Shown here in pieces: positions 56,711-64,000 of a stretch of 64,000 nucleotides of DNA (within the stretch, counting starts at the first letter, position 1; each line of letters opens with the position of its first letter). The notes under the pieces were generated by a model. It had not been told where the DNA came from. It worked only from the letters and a program-made list of their open reading frames with translations, and ran no database searches. Origin of the DNA: Trichaptum fuscoviolaceum (lineage: Eukaryota > Basidiomycota > Agaricomycetes > Hymenochaetales > Trichaptaceae); NCBI GenBank assembly GCA_910574455.1, contig CAJSYZ010000005.1, positions 3,100,001 through 3,164,000 of the forward strand, given 5' to 3'. The position numbers were made by a program, and so were the translations under genes.

Positions 56711-59700
56711 TTACATATTTACACCATCAAGAGCTTCCCGTATACCTGGAGTGCGTGCCTTCAGAAGTGTAACATGGAAGCCCGTCGAGACAAAGCTGGT
56801 TTGAATAAGTCCGTTCCAGCTTTGGGTTCGTAGAGGAAGAAGAAATAGCTCTTACAGGTCAATATACCACGGCCTCCTCGATGCGGACCTTAGAAAAACA
56901 TGCCCGCCCGTTTCAAGGACGCGCCACCAGCTTACAACTTCTTCTAAAGCTTCTTCGCCGTCGACATCGAACCAATCTAAGTGATCCATCACTATCGCAC
57001 AACTCAAGTCATCAGAGGGCAGCTTCTGCAGAACACTTTCAGAGTACATCATAGTTTCAGTAGTTGCAAATGACCAGCTGCGCATAGAATCACATCTACC
57101 TGACAATTGTGTCTGTGTGAATTTTTACAGACTTAATGCGTTCAAAATCATTCGCTTGCATCGCTTCGAACCCTCTTCGACTGAGGTATAGAGGACAGGA
57201 CGAATGTGTATACTCGCCGAGCAACGTCTGCAATAGTTATATTAATAGGTGATTCCTAATGCAGAGTAAATCAACGGTAACTCACAAGGAGGTAGTGGTA
57301 TGCACCATTTCTGAAGAGGCTATGTCTCGGAATTGGATCAAAAGTGTCCTTAATGTATTCGAAGATTGAACCTTCTTCCAGAAGCATGTTTCGCTGGTTG
57401 GCGGGAACACCGAGGGCTTTCCAGCAAAATATTGGATGATTGAGAAAGAAAACCACAACTGGGTTAAGTATGATTGGTCGAAGTCTTGTGTTCCATATTC
57501 GTTCTTGCTCTTCTACTGTCTTCGCCGAACACAGACGTTGAATGTCTCCGGACCTGCCAGTGAGATAAAAGATCCATCGTGCTATCGTTATTGCTCGTCC
57601 GGAATAGCCACTTGAGTAGAAAGTTGATGAGGAGTTGAATAAGTCCCTGTTACGGTCCCAAAATCGATAACAGGAGGAGGATAGATGAGGTGAAAGCTTT
57701 GTATCCAGAAGAGTCGAAAAGTCATTCAGACGTCCCTTTCCAAACATTTCAAAGAAGTCTACATAAGACAACGACTTGAAGGCCGAAAGTTTGAGTTCCA
57801 GTAGATGACCTTGGCTAAACGATTGTCAGTACTCGAGCGTAGGTTCAATAAACATGCGGCATACTCACCATGGGTTCATGTCGACACAGTGGATCTACAA
57901 CGTCTATCATAAGTATATTGTCTGTCCAACAAGTTAAAGACCACTGACTGTCTGAGGGCTACCTTCGATAATGTAGTGGAGTGCATTGTCGCCTGCGGAA
58001 GTTATGACAAGCATTGACCCACCAGCATCAATTTGAAGGTGCTTCATGTCTTCATATGGATCTTCCTATGATACAGTGAGAGTATAAGTCCAGTTAACAG
58101 ATGTGGAGAAGCTATGTCATCATGAACTTACCCAAGTAAATGTATACATAAAGGTGTGAAAACTATTGCACGCTTGTTTCTCGTCGTATGATAATCGAGA
58201 AGGCTTCATATTGCGTCAATGATGGTTATCATTGCAATCCAACAACAACAGAACAGCAAGGCACTCCACTAACATTTGTCACCTGGTAGAAGTGATCGGG
58301 AGCACGGTGATCACAAGTTGAATGACCTGCCTCATATGCAGAGTCCGTCGGACAGCGGTCGATAGGACGGCCCAACCAGATATAGTAGGGACTGGTATAA
58401 TATCACAAAATATCAGTGACCATTAATAACGGCTGTGGCTAGAGATTTTGCTTACATCCCCATAACCCAAGGCAGAAGGTACGTGTTTCTTCCATTCAGG
58501 CTCTTGACCTACATCTATAGTAAGCATGTGTACTAAAACTTAGTCTGATCATAGGGAAAGTACCGTTCCAAACTTGTATTCCAGATAGTCTCTCCGCTGA
58601 GGCCCTAAATATACGTTATCGAGCTAGACACGTTTACTGTCAATACAAACAACGTGTACACAATACCAAAAAGCCGTACCTCAAACCATATTTGCCAGAA
58701 CCAACGTGAAAGCCATCCGCACTGCTTACCGGAACCCCCAATAGCAAATTTTCGCGGTGACTCTGGTAGCGGGTTTCCAGAAGTATAGAAATCGACCACA
58801 GAAATAAGTCCCGTTTCCGAACAGACAAGGTCATTAATTCTATCAATGACAGGAAAAAATTCCGGAATCTGATTCAAGGTCAATGTGGTCCAAAAGTTGT
58901 GTATCTGGATGCCTACCATGGAAAGGGAATAACTGAATGTTACGAATGTAAGCGAATTGTTTGGCATCGTAACCTCAGTCCACCCTTCTTCTGGAAGAGA
59001 GAACTGGGAAGCATCTTGGTATAAGATGTGCACATTTGAACACCCAAGCTTGGAAAACCGTTCTCTAGCGACATTAAGAAGAGGCTCGCAAAGGTCGATG
59101 AGGTATATAGCATCGAAGAAGGTCAACGGCATGATCTCCATCATTTTCTCGATGTTATAGCCTAACAATGTCTATAGTTTCACTAAGAATTAAGGTGAGC
59201 AATGCGTACCTGTTCCACCTCCAATATCAACCCATATGCGACGGCGTCCTGAGGGAACGCGATGAAGATCTTGAAGGTGGGCAGCGGAAAGTTTTAACAT
59301 TTTCTCTCTGCCAAGTAGGAGACGATTCCTTGTTACATCGTAGATCTCTGCTTGCCCAGAATAGAACTGTGGTATGAAAAGTACTGTTGGCAGGAGCATA
59401 ATAAATCATAAAATTGCCGTAAACCTGATCTAATCTTTCTCTCGAGTCAGTCGAGCTGACGGATGCAAAACACGCATGCCAGAAGAACTTGAAGTGAGCA
59501 ATTAGTGTACGGCGTGCAGAACCTTGAGTTCTTAAATGACAGATGCGGTTAGTATAACTGTGCTTGGATGAAATCACATACAAGGCAGCAAGTGATGCAC
59601 TGGATGCAACAATAGCGACCGTCCAAGGCCCTAGCGACTGTTTCGAAGTTAGGACACGCCACGACTTGTACGTGACAATCCTAATATATTTCGATGCAAA

Positions 59701-59835
59701 TCGTAGAACTGTTCGGAAAAGATTTTGTGTCAGCCGAGTACAACGCGACCAAAGCAACTGAAGAAGCAATCTAAAAACGCGTAATTTCCGGAGTACCGCA
59801 GTGCTTGAAGTTTCTTCAAAGCTCTTCGTACCCAT
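56711..59835 (-). CDS. BTA1: Betaine lipid (DGTS) synthase
   Basis: Fifteen exons keep phase and give 777 aa: 59835-59582, 59530-59425, 59366-59210, 59161-58917, 58868-58680, 58623-58564, 58508-58456, 58391-58283, 58203-58132, 58065-57949, 57894-57869, 57814-57286, 57227-57100, 57035-56856, 56819-56711. An N-terminal membrane segment precedes a BtaB-like methyltransferase (SAM motif WVDIGGGTGYNIEKM, then LIDLCEPLLNVARERF). The BtaA-like DUF3419 domain follows: LPWVMGIPYYIWLGRP, GDNALHYIIEG, IHCVDMNPCQGHLLELKL, MDHLDWFDVDGEEAL, GGHVFLRSASRRPWYID. The enzyme moves the 3-amino-3-carboxypropyl group of SAM to diacylglycerol and methylates it three times, making DGTS, a phosphate-free lipid that replaces phosphatidylcholine under phosphate shortage. 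The methyltransferase-first order is the fungal arrangement, the reverse of green algae. Confidence 0.93.
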
Positions 59836-60878
59836 TACTTGAGCAATGAGAGTTGCGAGTGAAGCCGGGTCCTACTTACGCGGGAATCCTTATAACCAAA
59901 CGGTAGACGCCTAGATCTATTATCTGGCCATCGCTTTCATGACCTGTCATTATGTGATTAATTCAGCGAACCCATCAGAAGTCGATCATGCGGACGCGCT
60001 ACTAACTCGGGGACAAAGTAAGAAAGCCACTTGAGACTAACTCACGGACTTCCACTAAACACCATGGCAAGTAATTCCGATGTCACATCTGTCAAAATGA
60101 GTGGGACGGAGGCCGGAGAACACGGACTTATGTAGTATCCAGTTCATGGAAACGTACAAGCACATTCTCGACTCGGATGTATTGCAGGAATCCCTTGTGA
60201 AATAGATTGACATGCACCCTAAGCGTGTGTAGTTTGACATCACTGGATGCTGTGGAAGAACAATTGCTGGGAAGGCGACGAGTAACAGTGACAGTTACTA
60301 CTTCCGATCTTCCTGGGCGCTAACTACCACTGGCATGGCGCAGCCATTGGCACAGTGATCGAGTAAGTACTATAGTAGTTTTGATCAATGATACTGCCAC
60401 CCACACAACGATTTGGTAGGGACTCACGAGAGAAGACCATTGGACAAGGTCACTTTATCGTTCAACTTGAAGTCGTTCCGTTAATTCGCTTTCGAGTCCT
60501 GGACTCTCTTCCGCGGTTTCCGTAGTAGAATTTACGTGATCGGAGTCTTCGAGGTGATGAAACTCTGAATCACGATTTCTTCTGTACTAAGTGATTGGAC
60601 GAACTCGGAGGAAAACCCCGAAAGGTATGATAAACTCATATATTCTATTCCATGAGAAGTCGAGCAGCCACCATATATTCCAGTTCGGTCCACTTGCATC
60701 TAAAGGTAGGGAAATCCTCATCAGCTTAGTTGCAAAATGTCATTGATGTACACGAGCAAAACGAGCAGTAGACATTACAGGGAGTAAACGGAGGCATCTC
60801 CAAGATTAATATACCTCCAAACAAGTATCTCAAAGCAGAATGGAAACGCTAGTCTTCGTACAGCAAGCTAGATGCACT
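59836..60878. other. Intergenic region
   Basis: This is the BTA1 upstream region and the 3' flank of the WD40 gene. No gene is recognised. A CACTGGCATGGCGCAG...CACAGTG cluster at 60329-60357 resembles the dispersed CACTGGC motif. Confidence 0.45.
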
Positions 60879-62322
60879 TCATACTTTCAACGCCTTGACG
60901 CTCCGACCCATCGCAATCGCAACCCATTCACCAGGAGCGGTAGAATGTCCCGAAGCCATCGACATTCCAGCAATCTGCGGGCTCCAGCAGATGTTGGTGA
61001 TTTCAGCCGGCGCAGTGTAAGCAAGCACTGGATCCGCCAGGACTTTTGGTTTCTTGGATGAAGAGGACGGTGATGTTGCGCCCCTGGGTGAGTTCTGCCC
61101 ACGAGAGCTGGATGAAGGACGGGTCGCAGGTTGCGTGATGTCCCATAACAATAGTTGACAATCATCGCCTACATCATATTAATTTGTTTTGCCAGAGTAT
61201 GAGCGTTAAGGTATCTTACCTGCTGTGGCAAGTAATGGCTGATCGAAGGATCCCCATCCAAGTGCATTCACTGGCGCTTTATGCGCCTTCAATTCCAAGA
61301 CCGGCTGTCCCGGACTCCGCATATCCAATATTTGTATGTCATTGCTGTCGATATGGAAGGTACTCATATAGTTCGCATCCGCTGGATTGAATGCGATCCG
61401 TAGTAAAGGAGCAGTTGCGGGTCGTCCGGCTGCAGCTGCAGCCTGCGCGGCGACGCTTGTGGGTTTCGGCGTTGGCGTTTCGTACAGAATGGTCGAATGC
61501 TCGAGTGAGCGAAGGTCGAAAGCGCGTAAAGAACCGTCCGCGCCAACGGAAACGAAGATATCTGTAGATCCAGGAAGCCAGGCTACATCGTACACTTCTC
61601 GGTCATGAGCAATCAGTTGGGTTACGGCTGTCGCGGTCTCGATATTCCATACGGTACAAGTCGTGTCTATTGAGGATGTCACAATCATTGAGGGAGCTTT
61701 TTCGTTCCAAGAGAAGTTTGTAATTGGTGCACCAGTGTTCCCTGGTTGCTGCACTTTCGACTGTCTTCTCATTAGCAGAGACATAGGGTAAGCATAATGC
61801 GTAGCTTACACCAGATAACGTGCTCTTCAGAGTCAGGCGGTGCCCCCCGTTCGACGGCTTCGCATTAACATATCCACTCATTTGGCCACCATTCGGCGCG
61901 TCACCAGAATACTCCCAAACTCTCAATGCATCTCCCGAAGTCGCAAGAAGCTCCGTGCCGCTACTACCCATCAGCTTAGAGGCAGTGGCTGGCTGCCATT
62001 GTACACTCGTTGCCGGGTACCCGTGATGAGCCTCTACAAGAGTGACGAAGTCCGGGTAGTCTGTGTAGTCGTCCTCGACCAATACTCGTTCGTCTTGCAA
62101 GCCCACGATAGCTATACGGTTACGGAAATCCTCAGAGAATGACCCCAAAGCAAGCCTGAAAGCTGATCGTGGGCGCGATTGCTGTCCTGGGGCGGGAGTC
62201 TTGCACCAGTCGAGGGCATAGACGGGCCCTAGATGGCGTCGAGCTGAGCATTAGGAAGCTGGCTCAAAGGTCAGGCTGGACATACATGGTGCCTCGTAGT
62301 TCAGTAGCGTCGTCTGCGTCAT
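60879..62322 (-). CDS. WD40 protein, DCAF7/WDR68-like
   Basis: Four exons (62322-62286, 62228-61810, 61760-61220, 61168-60879) give 428 aa. The start MTQTTLLNYEAPWPVYALDW, then FRLALGSFSEDFRNRIAIV and HHGYPATSVQWQP, NFSWNEKAPSMIVTSSIDTT, TVWNIETATAVTQLIAHDRE, VYDVAWLPGSTDIFVSVGAD, LRAFDLRSLEHSTILYE and MSTFHIDSNDIQILDMRSPG, are diagnostic of the DCAF7/WDR68/TTG1 family. This seven-blade propeller scaffold binds DYRK-type kinases and CUL4-DDB1 ligases in other eukaryotes. A low-complexity Ala-rich loop (AAQAAAAAGRPATAP) and a Ser-rich loop (SSSSRGQNSPRGATSPSSSS) are fungal insertions. The C-terminus MGRSVKALKV is also typical. Confidence 0.92.
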
Positions 62323-62738
62323 GGCATTTACTTCGGTGTTGGACCGTTTGTGCTTCAAAAAGCTAAATATTCGTTGTTGACCGGAGATAGATACGTACTG
62401 TGTACTAGTCGCCAGACTCTGGAAGAATTCAAGTTCAAGTAACCAAGTTGCGATGAATGATGATGATCGTGGGAACTCCGAGTCCTTCATTTATAACTAG
62501 CCTTCAGGTCAGTCCTGTTGGCCTCCTGCTCATTATTTAGCTCAGCAATGTTTCTCTCGTCACGTACAAGTTGTCTGCGTAAGTGCATCTTAGACTGGGT
62601 CCTCAAGTCACTAGTAGTATTGCTCAGTTCTAAGGTACTATGTAGTACCCGCTCAAAAATACCACGTGCAAACTTTGTTCCCCATCTTCCGAGTCAGCAC
62701 TGGCTTCAACTCACTCCCCTCCCCACCACCCTGCTAGA

Positions 62739-63518
62739 ATGTCTGCCGAGACCTTTCTACTAGTTCCTCAACACATAACTCCTCATTGGCTTGAACTCTC
62801 CGAATCTGAAATTCACATTCGTGTTCAGCGATGTAGGGTTGACGATCTCAACATATTCCTTAAAAAACTGCACGCTTCTGCGGCAGCTCTTAATAAAGAC
62901 ATGCTACAGCAAGTCTTCTGTAAAACCAGCGCTATAGATCTCAAGCGCTTGGCTTCTTTATCCCATACCTCTCTACAATCATTTGCCAGCTCGTGCGGAC
63001 TTATTTCCGGCGATGACAATAAACATTGCCATTCCCGCATACAGTTACTGTCCCTCCTTGTCGACGATTGTTTCGGTCCGAACGTCTCTCGCTGTCTTCA
63101 ATCTATTCCTCCTCGCCCATTGATAAACTGTCTAGCACCCGACGCCCAATATCTGTTTCAGATTCCAGAAAATATCATTCGCAAACATCTATCGAAACTC
63201 CCTACCATGGTAATGCGTGATGTGTCGAAGCACGCACACCCTCAGCATCGCGTAGAAATCGTTTACGCTCACAAACAGGTTGTCTCTGAATTTATGGGGT
63301 ATTTATTGTCTCGCAGAGCGCAGGTTTGCTGTTCATCTCTAATTCAACTAACGGACGACTTTCTCTCTATTTCACCCAATGTCGCTCTTCCGTCTTGTTC
63401 TCCAAGTGACCTTATGTTCGAGGTCCTTGCGCAAGAGTTTGGCCGAGATGTGGTCTCCTTACTTGTCGTCCCAGGTTCGCGAGTGGCGCCAATGGTGGGG
63501 ATGGCATCAGTCGCATGA
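62739..63518 (+). CDS. Intronless ORF, unrecognised
   Basis: An open frame of 259 aa from MSAETFLLVPQHITPHWLEL to VGMASVA without introns. It is Leu/Ser/Cys-rich with amphipathic helices, including LNIFLKKLHASAAALNKDML and IQLLSLLVDDCFGPNVSRCL. No signal peptide, membrane span or domain is recognised. The 5' flank has CT-rich sequence (62703-62736) like a fungal core promoter. The lack of introns in this intron-rich region suggests either a young orphan gene or a retrocopy. Confidence 0.55.
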   Translation: MSAETFLLVPQHITPHWLELSESEIHIRVQRCRVDDLNIFLKKLHASAAALNKDMLQQVFCKTSAIDLKRLASLSHTSLQSFASSCGLISGDDNKHCHSRIQLLSLLVDDCFGPNVSRCLQSIPPRPLINCLAPDAQYLFQIPENIIRKHLSKLPTMVMRDVSKHAHPQHRVEIVYAHKQVVSEFMGYLLSRRAQVCCSSLIQLTDDFLSISPNVALPSCSPSDLMFEVLAQEFGRDVVSLLVVPGSRVAPMVGMASVA

Positions 63519-63744
63519 GATGAGGAGTCTGAGGAGGTCGTCATAGTGAGGCCGACTGTAATTCATTACGCAAAGTGGCATTGTGACCAGGACAGGTGCT
63601 TTTCTAAGATGCTGAGCATCGAAACCTTCCTCCCTTTTTCGAACATGTAGTATTGTATTCTGTATACTAATGGTAACAGTCAAGATTTGGCAAGTTCAGT
63701 GAGGGGTTTAGACTTTTATACAATATATTGTGCTATACTATTGA

Positions 63745-64000
63745 CTACTTGGAAACTACTTCACAAGTAAGGACTATGCCACGCTCTTCACATAGTTGTG
63801 CCGTCGCGGCGAAGACAGGTGGCACAGGAACTTTGACACCGCGGGAGCGGATCAGATGCGTCGCGTATCGTAAGCTTGTTGTTGGATGGAGCGACGAGTA
63901 GTACGCGCTTATGTCTATGAGGGCAAGTGATTCGAATCGTGACATTGATTGGATAAGTCGCAACAGTTTGGATTCTTTCTGAGAAGTCACGATATATTTC
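63745..64000 (-). CDS. 3' end of a gene running off the window
   Basis: This open frame is uninterrupted from the window edge to a TAG at 63745 and ends AATAQLCEERGIVLTCEVVSK. The visible part (KLLRLIQSMSRFESLALIDI, then ATHLIRSRGVKVPVPPVFAA) looks like the helical end of a folded protein, but I do not recognise the family. The start lies outside the window. Confidence 0.5.
   Translation of the reverse strand, partial: KYIVTSQKESKLLRLIQSMSRFESLALIDISAYYSSLHPTTSLRYATHLIRSRGVKVPVPPVFAATAQLCEERGIVLTCEVVSK

Noticed and set aside
1..64000. CRISPR arrays, riboswitches or bacterial-type operons
   Set aside because: None is seen, and none is expected in a fungal nuclear genome with introns in nearly every gene.

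Overview
The window is nuclear DNA of a filamentous basidiomycete, most likely an agaricomycete. Its genes carry many GT-AG introns of about 50-65 bp. It holds a fungal-order betaine-lipid synthase, an expanded family of seven-transmembrane proteins typical of mushrooms, a decayed alpha-1,3-glucan synthase, and a Plavaka-type (CMC superfamily) DNA transposon of the kind common in Agaricomycetes. Exon joins below were found by reading splice sites and checking that phases and protein homology agree; none rests on transcript data.

Region 1 (1-24.8 kb) is mostly ordinary. In order it has an initiator-type tRNA-Met; a CipC-like protein (-); COG5 of the Golgi tethering complex (+); a seven-transmembrane protein (+); ILV6, the regulatory subunit of acetolactate synthase (-); a secreted or membrane-bound phospholipase B (+); a second seven-transmembrane protein with almost the same exon lengths as the first (-); a TLC-domain protein (+); and an intact MFS transporter (-).

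Region 2 (24.8-34.6 kb) has a PDK1-type kinase, a truncated and frameshifted alpha-1,3-glucan synthase pseudogene, and a DEDD-type 3'-5' exonuclease-domain protein that lacks the motif II aspartate.

Region 3 (34.6-47.4 kb) is accessory. It contains a Plavaka element with a fully open nine-exon transposase of 1180 aa, a convergent coiled-coil gene of unknown function that probably belongs to the element, and dense subterminal repeats and palindromes. A large DUF6532-type gene with a run of very small exons and an acidic repeat tail follows immediately.

Region 4 (48.8-56.2 kb) is a decayed second copy of the MFS transporter. One of its introns is split by a 5.4-kb insertion bounded by 26-bp terminal inverted repeats, and the insertion carries decayed pieces of two host-type genes: coatomer beta-prime and a protein kinase.

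Region 5 (56.7-64 kb) returns to ordinary genes: BTA1 (betaine lipid synthase), a DCAF7/WDR68-like WD40 protein, an intronless orphan ORF and the 3' end of a gene that runs off the window.

The most unusual structures are the TIR-bounded element carrying host gene fragments at 49483-54858 and the apparently complete Plavaka element with its unexplained partner gene.
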